Notes: generated from the letters alone by a model not told the origin. A stretch of DNA of 47,253 nucleotides from Draconibacterium sp. (GCA_011620585.1 WOYV01000130.1:1-47253); one strand, 5' to 3'; shown: positions 34,170-42,862, numbered from the stretch's first letter. Made by a program: numbers and translations.

Positions 34170-35930
34170 GTGAAACGGTCTTTCAGGGGCGAAATATTTC
34201 TCTATTACATTATCGTTTTTGTTTTCTTCACGGTAACAGTGCTCGTTTTTCAATTCGAACGCGAACGAAAATACAAGACCTCTCAGCTCGAAAACACACT
34301 GGATAATATTACCGAAGTTACCTACAAATTTATTCAACAAAATAATCTGATCGGGAAGAACGAGGTTTCGAGAGTTGCCGAACTTATTAGTATCTTACCC
34401 GAACCCAATACACGAATTACGGTCATCGATAAAAACGGGAAAGTATTGTACGATAGTTTCGTGAAAAACTACCCATTGATGGAAAATCATATTGCGCGGC
34501 CCGAAGTGGTAAAAGCCATCAAAGAGGGGAATGGTGCATTTATACGTACATCGGCAACAACAAAACAGGATTTCTATTATTATGCCCGTCTATATCCTGA
34601 TTGTTTTGTCAGAGCTGCCCTGGTTTATGATGTAAATCTGAAAAGCTTCCTGAAAACAAGCCGGATTTTTATCACTTTCATGGTGGTGCTTTTTATTCTT
34701 GTGGGAATTGTTTTGGTTTGGGTTACCTTTAAACTATCCGATACAATTACCAAGCTTAAAGACTTTGCGGTTAGGGCAGGTCACAACGAATTAGTGGAAT
34801 ACGACACCCAATTCCCTGAAAATGAATTGGGAATAATTAGTACACAGATTATAGAAATATACAATAAGCTGAAAAAAACAAAAGATGACCTGGCCAACGA
34901 AAAAGAGAAACTCTTCAACCACCTTGATGCACTTGATGAGGGAATCGCCTTTTTCTCGTCAAGTAAGATTATGACTTTGTCGAACGGAAAGTTCATCGAG
35001 ATCGTCAATCTTTTCTCAAAAAAGGAAGTGATTTCCTTGGAAAAAATGTTAGACAGTACGTCGTTTAACAAGCTAAATAACTTTATTGACCAGCACATTG
35101 GGAAAACACCTGGCCAGGGCGAATCGTTGGCTAAACTGGACTATACTGTCTCGAAAGAAGAAAAATTCTTTAGAATACAATCGATTATATTTGCCGACAA
35201 CAGCTTCGAAGTTGTGATCACCGATGTAACCCGGCTCGAGAAACGCAGGTTAATGAAACAACAACTTACCTCGAACATTGCACACGAACTTAAAACACCG
35301 CTTTCTTCTATTCGTGGCTACCTCGAAACCATTCTCGAAAACTGGCCCATCCCCGAAGAAAAGCAAAAGTATTTTCTCGAAAAAGCCTTTTTCCAATCCG
35401 AAAGATTAACCTCGTTAATCAACGATATTTCGCTCATCAATAATATAGAAGATGCCGGCGAACTGTTTGAAATGAAAAGTATCGATGTTAAAAAAATCAC
35501 GAATGATGTGTACGAGTATTTTTCGAGTAAAATTGAACACAACAAGATTGAATTTATCGATGAGGTAAGTGCAGGAACAATTATTAACGGAAACGAATCT
35601 TTGTTGTTCTCGGTGTTCCAAAACCTGGTCGAGAATTCTATCACATACGGAGGGCCGGGTATCAGAATTCACATTAAGTGTTATCACCAGGACGAGCGTT
35701 ATTACTACTTCTCATTTTCAGACACGGGCAGTGGGATCCCAAAGGAACATCTTCCACGAATTTTCGAACGCTTTTACAGGGTTGAAAAAGGTCGTTCAAG
35801 ATCTACCGGCGGCACCGGCCTTGGTTTGGCAATCGTAAAAAATGCCATTATGCTGCACAACGGGAGAGTATCGGTACGCAACCGCCCTAAAGAAGGAGTA
35901 GAGTTTATGTTTTCTCTTTCGAAGAAATAA
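34170..35930 (+). CDS. PhoR-like sensor histidine kinase (system 2)
   Basis: A 586-residue kinase with GTG start. Transmembrane helices at about residues 9-26 and 168-188 enclose a periplasmic sensor region of about 140 residues (VIDKNGKVLYDS, EVVKAIKEGNGAFIR), which is PhoR/WalK-type. Then follow a HAMP-like linker, a PAS-like region (about 255-355), HisKA with H372 in SNIAHELKTPLSSIRGYL, and HATPase with NLVENSITYGG, DTGSGIPKEH and GGTGLGLAIVKN. It pairs with the regulator 21 bp upstream. Unlike the kinase of system 1 it has a real extracytoplasmic sensor domain. Confidence 0.88.
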   Translation: MKRSFRGEIFLYYIIVFVFFTVTVLVFQFERERKYKTSQLENTLDNITEVTYKFIQQNNLIGKNEVSRVAELISILPEPNTRITVIDKNGKVLYDSFVKNYPLMENHIARPEVVKAIKEGNGAFIRTSATTKQDFYYYARLYPDCFVRAALVYDVNLKSFLKTSRIFITFMVVLFILVGIVLVWVTFKLSDTITKLKDFAVRAGHNELVEYDTQFPENELGIISTQIIEIYNKLKKTKDDLANEKEKLFNHLDALDEGIAFFSSSKIMTLSNGKFIEIVNLFSKKEVISLEKMLDSTSFNKLNNFIDQHIGKTPGQGESLAKLDYTVSKEEKFFRIQSIIFADNSFEVVITDVTRLEKRRLMKQQLTSNIAHELKTPLSSIRGYLETILENWPIPEEKQKYFLEKAFFQSERLTSLINDISLINNIEDAGELFEMKSIDVKKITNDVYEYFSSKIEHNKIEFIDEVSAGTIINGNESLLFSVFQNLVENSITYGGPGIRIHIKCYHQDERYYYFSFSDTGSGIPKEHLPRIFERFYRVEKGRSRSTGGTGLGLAIVKNAIMLHNGRVSVRNRPKEGVEFMFSLSKK

Positions 35931-36040
35931 TAAGTATATTAATTTTTCCCTAAGATTGGCCCCTCAATTATTCCCTGCAAATAATTTCTAAATTATAGAA
36001 TATCAGAGATTTGCATGATTTCAAACAGGAATTCTGAAAA

Positions 36041-36097
36041 AGTAATCCATACTTAAACAATTTTTAATCAATCTGTAACATCTTGCCGCTTCCTTTG
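36041..36097 (+). promoter_or_regulatory. Pho-box-like array plus -7 box before TonB receptor 2
   Basis: AGTAAT (36041), CTTAAA (36052), TTTAAT (36063) and TGTAAC (36074) are at exact 11-bp steps, then exactly 10 bp, then TTCCTTTG (36090-36097). The two middle units are loose. The last unit is followed by ATC as at 28925 (TAACATC in both). Confidence 0.55.
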
Positions 36098-36138
36098 ACC
36101 CAGGGTTTTTAAGTCAAATCACTGCAATTTTTATATAA

Positions 36139-39006
36139 ATGACGAAATTTTTACTAAGCGGTTTTTTACTGCTGTTCTTTACCATGTCTCTTTATGCGCA
36201 GAATAGTGCGATTAAAGGTACGATTACGGATGTAAAAACAAATGAAACTTTAATTGGATCGACCATTCTTATTCAAGGAACCACACAAGGGGCAATTACA
36301 AATTTCGATGGTGAATTTATAATTCCGAAGGTGAACCCCGGGAAATACAATCTCGTGATTTCATTTATTTCTTACGACACCCAGATTGTTCAGGTTGAAG
36401 TAAATGAGGGTAGCGACACCCAGGTTGATATTTCATTAGCTCCTGCAACCATCGATATTGGTGAAGTTCAGGTGGTAGCAAAACGGAGGACTGATACTGA
36501 AATGTCGATGTTATCGAACCTGAAAGCTCAAAATATGATTGTGAACGGGATAAGTGCCCAGCAAATTTCGCGTAGCCAGGACAAAGACGCTGCCGAAGTA
36601 ATACGTCGTGTTCCTGGGATTACGATTACCGATGGTCGTTTTGTGGTTGTCAGAGGGTTGATAGAACGGTATAATTCGGTGATGCTCAACAATGCAACGG
36701 CGCCAAGTTTTGAGGCCGACAAAAGAGCTTTCTCATTCGACGCGATCCCCAGTGGATTAATTGACAACATTTTAATTTATAAAAGCCCATCGCCCGAATT
36801 ACCCGCCGATTTCGCCGGAGCTGCCATTGATGTTGTAACAAAAAGTGTTGCCGATGAAAACAGCCTGGTGATTACTTATGGTACAAAATACGTTCAAAAT
36901 ACTTCGTTTAGCAACGACTTTTCCAGCTACGCAGGTTCGAAAACCGATTGGTTGGGGTACGATAACGGAACACGCAGTATTCCAAAGGGAACACCTTCTT
37001 CAGAAGAATTCTCCAACCTGTATACCTGGGAAACAGTCGATGATTATTTACAAAAAACACCCGAAATAGTCAAGGTCTCCAAATTGTTTTCAAACAACTG
37101 GGAAACGGTTTCTAAAAAACCATTTCTTGATCAAAGCTTTTCGGTTACTTCTCAACGACGCTTCTTGCTGGGTAAAATTTCAATCGGGAATATTACCGCT
37201 GTTAATTACAGCTATGCGAGCGATTACACCCAAAGAGATCGTTTGGAATATCAGGGCTACGATGAAGGAACCGGAATTGTTACCAAGGATTTTGATTTCA
37301 AGGACGAACGATCGAAACAAACAGCCAAATTGGGTGTCATCTTTAACTGGAACATTATTTACGGCAAAAATCAGAAACTCGAATTCCGCAACTTCTTTAA
37401 CAATACAGGTGTAAATTCTACCAATATTAGAAACGGTGTAAACTATTACAATGTTGAAACACTCCGGCTTCATGATTTGAAGTTTGAAAACCGTTTGGTA
37501 TACTCAGCGCAACTCGCCGGAGAACAGATTTTCAACCAGGAACGCACGAAATTTAAGTGGATGGCCGGTTACGGTTTGACAAAAACTGATCAGCCGGATA
37601 ACCGTCGGGTTACATACGCATTTGAAGATAATGGGGACAGCGAGAACTTCGGAAATTATTTTATGCGTATTCAAAACGTTCCGAATGCCTATTTGGGAGG
37701 AAGATTATGGTTGAATATGAAAGAAGATATTTACGATGCAAAAGCTGATTTGGAACATAACTTCAAACTCTTTGGATCGGAAACTCCCTGGAAGGCAAAA
37801 ACCGGATTTTTTTACGAGCAAAAAACACGCGAATTCGGATCCCGTTTAATAGGCACTGTCGCATTGCGTAATCCACCTATCGATTTTTTCCAGCCGGTAT
37901 CAGATATTATGCAGCCCGAAAACTTCTTTTTCGACGAAACACCCCCGTATAATAAGCACGGACTTTCGTACCGCGATAATACACGCGCCAAGGATAGTTA
38001 TAATGCCGAAGACGAAATTGTGGCAGGATATATCAATTTGTTTATTCCGGTTACTCCAAAATTTAGTGTGTCGGGCGGTGTACGTGTTGAGAAATTCCAT
38101 CGGGAAATAACCGATTTCTACGAGCCAACAGATACTCCTGAATTATTTGATATTGTGCGTGATACCACCACCTTTTTCCCTTCCGTTAATTTAACGTATA
38201 ACATCACCGAAAAGCATGTATTACGAGCTTCATACGGGCAAACAGTTAACCGTCCCGAATTCAGGGAAATGTCGAATTTCGACTACCAGGATTTTGATAT
38301 GTTTGTGTTGGTTCACGGAAATGAAGATTTGAGAAGTGCTTACATTAAAAACTACGATATTCGCTACGAATGGTACCCAAATCAGGGAGAGATCATTTCA
38401 GTTGCAGGGTTTTACAAAGACTTTACGAATCCTATCGAGGTATTCTTAATTCCGGCTGGGACAGGATACGACTACAAACCTTTTAATACTGAAAACGCTT
38501 ATAGTATGGGGGTCGAAGTTGATATTCGAAAAAGATTGTCGGAGTTTGGTTCTTCAGCAGGCTTCTTCGGTTTCTTAAAAGACATTACGCTGATTTTTAA
38601 TACTTCGCTGATCAAAAGTGAGATTGATACCGAATTGGCTTTCGCTCGCGAAAAAACCAGGATCATGCAGGGTCAATCGCCATATATCATAAATCTGGGT
38701 GTCAATTATGCGGGAGAAAATAACGGTGTTGTTGTAAATGTATCATACAACAAAATTGGAAAACGTATTGCTTACGTTGGAACTCCTGTTAATCCTCACA
38801 CCTGGGAATTACCAAGAAATTCTCTTGATCTGACAGTTCAGAAAAATATTGGAGACCGCTTTTCGGTTAAAGCCGGGGTAAAAGATATTTTGAACGACCC
38901 CGTTCGCTTTGCACAATACTACGGATCGGATGAATCTAAAGAATTAAATACCTTGAAATATTTACCAAACAGGCAATTCTCTTTTACTATCCTATATAAA
39001 CTCTAA
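36139..39006 (+). CDS. TonB-dependent receptor 2
   Basis: A 955-residue outer-membrane receptor. It has a signal peptide (about 1-21, ends LYAQ), a carboxypeptidase-D-regulatory-like domain (about 24-110, SAIKGTITDVKTNETLIGSTI), a plug (about 135-245, SRSQDKDAAEVIRRVPGITI, VVRGLIERYNSVMLNN) and a barrel to the C-terminus (FSFTILYKL). There is no SusD partner; a T9SS-exported beta-helix protein starts 32 bp downstream and is probably co-transcribed. The upstream array and the neighbouring phoBR system point to phosphate-starvation control. Substrate unknown: phosphate, phosphonate or a phosphorylated polymer are all possible. Confidence 0.92.
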   Translation: MTKFLLSGFLLLFFTMSLYAQNSAIKGTITDVKTNETLIGSTILIQGTTQGAITNFDGEFIIPKVNPGKYNLVISFISYDTQIVQVEVNEGSDTQVDISLAPATIDIGEVQVVAKRRTDTEMSMLSNLKAQNMIVNGISAQQISRSQDKDAAEVIRRVPGITITDGRFVVVRGLIERYNSVMLNNATAPSFEADKRAFSFDAIPSGLIDNILIYKSPSPELPADFAGAAIDVVTKSVADENSLVITYGTKYVQNTSFSNDFSSYAGSKTDWLGYDNGTRSIPKGTPSSEEFSNLYTWETVDDYLQKTPEIVKVSKLFSNNWETVSKKPFLDQSFSVTSQRRFLLGKISIGNITAVNYSYASDYTQRDRLEYQGYDEGTGIVTKDFDFKDERSKQTAKLGVIFNWNIIYGKNQKLEFRNFFNNTGVNSTNIRNGVNYYNVETLRLHDLKFENRLVYSAQLAGEQIFNQERTKFKWMAGYGLTKTDQPDNRRVTYAFEDNGDSENFGNYFMRIQNVPNAYLGGRLWLNMKEDIYDAKADLEHNFKLFGSETPWKAKTGFFYEQKTREFGSRLIGTVALRNPPIDFFQPVSDIMQPENFFFDETPPYNKHGLSYRDNTRAKDSYNAEDEIVAGYINLFIPVTPKFSVSGGVRVEKFHREITDFYEPTDTPELFDIVRDTTTFFPSVNLTYNITEKHVLRASYGQTVNRPEFREMSNFDYQDFDMFVLVHGNEDLRSAYIKNYDIRYEWYPNQGEIISVAGFYKDFTNPIEVFLIPAGTGYDYKPFNTENAYSMGVEVDIRKRLSEFGSSAGFFGFLKDITLIFNTSLIKSEIDTELAFAREKTRIMQGQSPYIINLGVNYAGENNGVVVNVSYNKIGKRIAYVGTPVNPHTWELPRNSLDLTVQKNIGDRFSVKAGVKDILNDPVRFAQYYGSDESKELNTLKYLPNRQFSFTILYKL

Positions 39007-39038
39007 TCGTAATTGAATTTGCATAAATAATTTTAAAA

Positions 39039-41981
39039 ATGAAGACTATGAAAAATTTTTTACTCTCTATTTCGGCTTCTTTTTTAATAGTATTGGGGCT
39101 TAGCGCTCAATCTATTGATAACTCATTCTTCGAACAAGTGAGTTATGTAGGGGCATTTGACGGTTCAACCGACTGGACGGCAGGCTGGGCCGAATGGAAC
39201 CCTATTGATGCAGCTTACCCGACAGCCACCGCCACCAAAGGTAACGGGCAGTTTTCGCGCAGTACAGGAACACACATTGCCTCGGATGAAACCTGGAGTG
39301 GGGTGGTCAAACTCGACGGCTGGGTATATGTAGATGCAGGCGCCACACTTACGGTAGAATCCGGAACGATAATCCGGAGCACAGAAAAGAGTGCACTTAT
39401 CGTAGAACGTGGCGGTAAGATTATGGCCGTAGGTACCTCAAGTTCCCCAATTGTTTTCACGTCGAACCAGGGGGCAGGCTTACGGAGCAACAGTGACTGG
39501 GCCGGTTTGGTACTATGTGGCTACGGTGTTAACAACCTCGACGGAGGCGAAGGGATTGCCGAAGGGGGTATCGAATCCCCTTACGGGGGGAACGACCCAC
39601 ACGATAACTCAGGAGTATTAAAATATGTACGTATAGAATTCCCCGGCTTCGAGATTTCAACCGGATCGGAAGTCAACGGGTTAACATTGTGTTCGGTAGG
39701 GGACGGCACCACCATAGATTATGTACAGGTATCGTACTCAGGCGACGACGGTTACGAATGGTTTGGTGGTTCTGTAAATGCAAAGCACCTGATTTCGTAC
39801 AAGACAGAAGACGATGACTTTGATACGGACAACGGTTACTCGGGCATGGTTCAGTTTGGTTTGATCTCTCGCGACAAGGATATTGTAGACTCCGATACGG
39901 GGAATGCATTTGAATCGGACAATGACGCAGCAGGTTCAGGGAACACCCCATTTACACATGCTGTGTTCAGTAATATCAGTGCTTTTGGCCCGTTTGCGTC
40001 CGCAGGAGTGGAATTGGAGAAGAACCACGAAGACGGAGCAGCGATGCGTTTACGCAGAAGCACCCAACTTCAGGTTTACAATGCGTTATTTGTAGGCTGG
40101 GGCCGTGGCGTACGTATGGAATCGGACAATAGTATGAATGCAGCCAAAGACGGCTTACTGAATGTGAACAATACAATTATTGCCGGAGTTGAAAACGAGC
40201 AGTACAAAGTAGATGGGACTGTATTCGATGCAGCGGGTTTGGAAGCATGGTACCTAACCACAGACAAACGCAATAAAATGCTGGATGCTCAGGCTGATGC
40301 AAAAATTGTAGCCCCTTTTGCATACTTTAATTTTGACTTTTCTCCTGCTCCGGGATCCCCTGTATTTAATGCCTCTTACTGGACAGAAGAAAATCCGAAC
40401 GGAGATATGGAAGCTTCGATCGACAACAACTTCTTCGAACAAGTGAGTTATGTAGGGGCATTTGACGGTTCAACCGACTGGACGGCAGGCTGGGCCGAAT
40501 GGAACCCTATTGATGCAGCTTACCCGACAGCCACCGCCACCAAAGGTAACGGGCAGTTTTCGCGCAGTACAGGAACACACATTGCCTCGGATGAAACCTG
40601 GAGTGGGGTGGTCAAACTCGACGGCTGGGTATATGTAGATGCAGGCGCCACACTTACGGTAGAATCCGGAACGATAATCCGGAGCACAGAAAAGAGTGCA
40701 CTTATCGTAGAACGTGGCGGTAAGATTATGGCCGTAGGTACCTCAAGTTCCCCAATTGTTTTCACGTCGAACCAGGGGGCAGGCTTACGGAGCAACAGTG
40801 ACTGGGCCGGTTTGGTACTATGTGGCTACGGTGTTAACAACCTCGACGGAGGCGAAGGGATTGCCGAAGGGGGTATCGAATCCCCTTACGGGGGGAACGA
40901 CCCACACGATAACTCAGGAGTATTAAAATATGTACGTATAGAATTCCCCGGCTTCGAGATTTCAACCGGATCGGAAGTCAACGGGTTAACATTGTGTTCG
41001 GTAGGGGACGGCACCACCATAGATTATGTACAGGTATCGTACTCAGGCGACGACGGTTACGAATGGTTTGGTGGTTCTGTAAATGCAAAGCACCTGATTT
41101 CGTACAAGACAGAAGACGATGACTTTGATACGGACAACGGTTACTCGGGCATGGTTCAGTTTGGTTTGATCTCTCGCGACAAGGATATTGTAGACTCCGA
41201 TACGGGGAATGCATTTGAATCGGACAATGACGCAGCAGGTTCAGGGAACACCCCATTTACACATGCTGTGTTCAGTAATATCAGTGCTTTTGGCCCGTTT
41301 GCGTCCGCAGGAGTGGAATTGGAGAAGAACCACGAAGACGGAGCAGCGATGCGTTTACGCAGAAGCACCCAACTTCAGGTTTACAATGCGTTATTTGTAG
41401 GCTGGGGCCGTGGCGTACGTATGGAATCGGACAATAGTATGAATGCAGCCAAAGACGGCTTACTGAATGTGAACAATACAATTATTGCCGGAGTTGAAAA
41501 CGAGCAGTACAAAGTAGATGGGACTGTATTCGATGCAGCGGGTTTGGAAGCATGGTACCTAACCACAGACAAACGCAATAAAATGCTGGATGCTCAGGCT
41601 GATGCAAAAATTACAGATCCATTTAACTCGGGCAATTTCAATTTCCAGCCAATGTCAGGATCACCTGTTTACAATGCATCGTACTGGACAATCACACCGG
41701 TTATCGATTACGTAGTGAAGGAAGCTAATTTCGAAATCAGCAACTATCCAAACCCATTTAATGGTAGGACCACAATCGAAATCAGGCTTGTTGATGAAGC
41801 ACCAGTGGCAATAATGGTTTACAATATGTCGGGTGTGTTGATTAAAATGATTCAAAACGGTCAGTTATATGAAGGAACACACCAGTTTGAATTCAATGCG
41901 AATCAGTTACCAAAAGGAATGTATTTCGGCAAGGTGATGGTTGGCAACGATGTGAAAACGTTAAAAATGATTGCTCAATAA
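39039..41981 (+). CDS. T9SS-exported tandem beta-helix protein
   Basis: A 980-residue protein: signal peptide (about 1-23), two large repeats at a pitch of 435 residues (copy 1 from residue 30, copy 2 from residue 465), and a C-terminal type A T9SS sorting domain (about 893-980, NYPNPFNGRTTIEI ... LPKGMYFGKVMV). Each repeat begins VSYVGAFDGSTDWTAGWAEWNP and contains a right-handed beta-helix core (SALIVERGGKIMAVGTSSSPIVFTS, NGLTLCSVGDGTTIDYVQVSYSGDDGYEWFGGSVNAKH). It also has the Asp-rich turns EDDDFDTDNG and SDNDAAGSG that could bind cations. The core is homologous to the lipoprotein encoded at 30844. It is exported to or beyond the cell surface, probably acting with the TonB receptor before it. 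Enzymatic activity is not evident. Confidence 0.87.
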   Translation: MKTMKNFLLSISASFLIVLGLSAQSIDNSFFEQVSYVGAFDGSTDWTAGWAEWNPIDAAYPTATATKGNGQFSRSTGTHIASDETWSGVVKLDGWVYVDAGATLTVESGTIIRSTEKSALIVERGGKIMAVGTSSSPIVFTSNQGAGLRSNSDWAGLVLCGYGVNNLDGGEGIAEGGIESPYGGNDPHDNSGVLKYVRIEFPGFEISTGSEVNGLTLCSVGDGTTIDYVQVSYSGDDGYEWFGGSVNAKHLISYKTEDDDFDTDNGYSGMVQFGLISRDKDIVDSDTGNAFESDNDAAGSGNTPFTHAVFSNISAFGPFASAGVELEKNHEDGAAMRLRRSTQLQVYNALFVGWGRGVRMESDNSMNAAKDGLLNVNNTIIAGVENEQYKVDGTVFDAAGLEAWYLTTDKRNKMLDAQADAKIVAPFAYFNFDFSPAPGSPVFNASYWTEENPNGDMEASIDNNFFEQVSYVGAFDGSTDWTAGWAEWNPIDAAYPTATATKGNGQFSRSTGTHIASDETWSGVVKLDGWVYVDAGATLTVESGTIIRSTEKSALIVERGGKIMAVGTSSSPIVFTSNQGAGLRSNSDWAGLVLCGYGVNNLDGGEGIAEGGIESPYGGNDPHDNSGVLKYVRIEFPGFEISTGSEVNGLTLCSVGDGTTIDYVQVSYSGDDGYEWFGGSVNAKHLISYKTEDDDFDTDNGYSGMVQFGLISRDKDIVDSDTGNAFESDNDAAGSGNTPFTHAVFSNISAFGPFASAGVELEKNHEDGAAMRLRRSTQLQVYNALFVGWGRGVRMESDNSMNAAKDGLLNVNNTIIAGVENEQYKVDGTVFDAAGLEAWYLTTDKRNKMLDAQADAKITDPFNSGNFNFQPMSGSPVYNASYWTITPVIDYVVKEANFEISNYPNPFNGRTTIEIRLVDEAPVAIMVYNMSGVLIKMIQNGQLYEGTHQFEFNANQLPKGMYFGKVMVGNDVKTLKMIAQ
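39126..40307 (+). repeat. Tandem intragenic repeat, copy 1 (1182 bp)
   Basis: This block and 40431-41612 (offset 1305 bp, 435 codons) read as identical DNA wherever I compared them. Shadow frames also give identical translations in both. Homologous sequence continues on both sides but is diverged: SIDNSFFEQ against SIDNNFFEQ with different synonymous codons at the left edge, GSPVFNASYWT against GSPVYNASYWT at the right. Confidence 0.9.
40431..41612 (+). repeat. Tandem intragenic repeat, copy 2 (1182 bp)
   Basis: Second copy of the block at 39126-40307, in the same reading frame. Identity ends sharply after the codons for DAKI; the next codons encode TDPFNSGNF here and VAPFAYFNF in copy 1. 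Confidence 0.9.
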
Positions 41982-42047
41982 GCAAAAAATATACAAAGGT
42001 CAACATAATTGCAGTGTTTGACGACTGTTGGAATTTAATTCCAGCTT

Positions 42048-42077
42048 AAACTCCGGATGAAAGTCCGGAGTTTTTTT
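42048..42077 (+). terminator. Intrinsic terminator after the T9SS beta-helix gene
   Basis: AAACTCCGGA and TCCGGAGTTT form a 10-bp stem with a 6-nt loop, running into seven T. Confidence 0.92.
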
Positions 42078-42177
42078 ATGAACAACACGGGTATCTCAGA
42101 TTACAGTTGTGTTAAATAAATATTTCATAAAAATTAAATTAATGTTACAAATAAATTACAATGCTTCAAATTATTCT

Positions 42178-42224
42178 TAACTTTGTATCAATAAACACAG
42201 AGTTAAACTAAAAAAGAAAGGAGG
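42178..42224 (+). promoter_or_regulatory. -7 box and consensus Shine-Dalgarno of the MORN-like gene
   Basis: TAACTTTG (42178-42185) is a perfect TAnnTTTG. AAAGGAGG (42217-42224) is a near-perfect Shine-Dalgarno 5 nt before the ATG, rare among genes in this window. Upstream, ATTAAA, GTTACA and ATTACA (42133, 42144, 42155) are 11 bp apart but read as Pho-like units only on the opposite strand. Confidence 0.5.
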
Positions 42225-42229
42225 CAACC

Positions 42230-42694
42230 ATGAAAAGGTTAGCATTGTTAGTTGGAGTTTTGATCTTGGCACTTACAGCTTATTCACAAAAATTGCAGGA
42301 AGTTGATGGCTTGTATTACCAAGATTCTAAATTGTACTCTGGGAATTTTATAACGTATTACGAAAATGGCAACATTAAAATGGAAGCCACTTTCCTTGAA
42401 GGCAAAAAGCATGGCGACTGCAAGTTGTATTTCGAGAATGGCAAACTAAATGAAATTCGTTCGTACCGTAACAACGAAATGGATGGAACCTGGTTGACAT
42501 TTAACAACCTGGGAGTGAAAATTGCAGAAGCTTCTTACGAAAATGGTAAGAAAAACGGCAATTGGTATGTTTGGGACGACGAAGGGATTTTAAAGTATGA
42601 GCTCTGTTATAAAAACGGAGAAAAGACAGGGATTTGGAAAAGCTACGATGACATGGGTGTAGTTATTAACGAAAGAGATTACACCAGTTTCTAA
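42230..42694 (+). CDS. Secreted MORN_2-repeat protein (YwqK-like)
   Basis: A 154-residue protein with a signal peptide (ends AYSQ, about residue 19). It contains about five MORN-variant repeats of the YENGxxKxEATFxxGKKHGxCKLYFENGK type. Such proteins are often labelled 'toxin-antitoxin system YwqK family antitoxin', but there is no toxin here and the signal peptide speaks against that. The function of secreted MORN_2 proteins is unknown. It is a single gene between two terminators, with a strong ribosome binding site suggesting high expression. Confidence 0.82.
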   Translation: MKRLALLVGVLILALTAYSQKLQEVDGLYYQDSKLYSGNFITYYENGNIKMEATFLEGKKHGDCKLYFENGKLNEIRSYRNNEMDGTWLTFNNLGVKIAEASYENGKKNGNWYVWDDEGILKYELCYKNGEKTGIWKSYDDMGVVINERDYTSF

Positions 42695-42723
42695 AAAATC
42701 TGAATTTATTTAAACACTGCATA

Positions 42724-42762
42724 AAACGTCTGCTTCCATTGGTATGCAGACGTTTCTTTTTA
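42724..42762 (+). terminator. Intrinsic terminator after the MORN-like gene
   Basis: AAACGTCTGC and GCAGACGTTT form a perfect 10-bp stem with a 12-nt loop, followed by CTTTTTT. Confidence 0.88.
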
Positions 42763-42782
42763 AGATTTTTATCATAGTCTTA

Positions 42783-42839
42783 ATTAATCGAATTGTAATA
42801 AAAACGTAATTCACGTGTAATCGCCGTACCGTAATTTTG
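42783..42839 (+). promoter_or_regulatory. Pho-box-like array plus perfect -7 box
   Basis: ATTAAT (42783), TGTAAT (42794), CGTAAT (42805) and TGTAAT (42816) are at exact 11-bp steps, then exactly 10 bp, then TAATTTTG (42832-42839), a perfect TAnnTTTG, 23 bp before the ATG. It is the most complete example of the design in the window. The stretch around TAATCGAATTGTAATA is shared with the array at 33255. Confidence 0.75.
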
Positions 42840-42862
42840 ACCCGATAAAAGTTCGGGTTGAA

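Noticed and set aside
39126-41612. Assembly duplication as the sole explanation of the identical blocks
   Set aside because: Diverged homologous flanks inside and outside the blocks show that two real repeat units exist; an error in the core cannot be fully excluded without reads.
42230-42694. Antitoxin of a toxin-antitoxin pair
   Set aside because: The product has a signal peptide and there is no toxin gene nearby; the YwqK label is only a family name.
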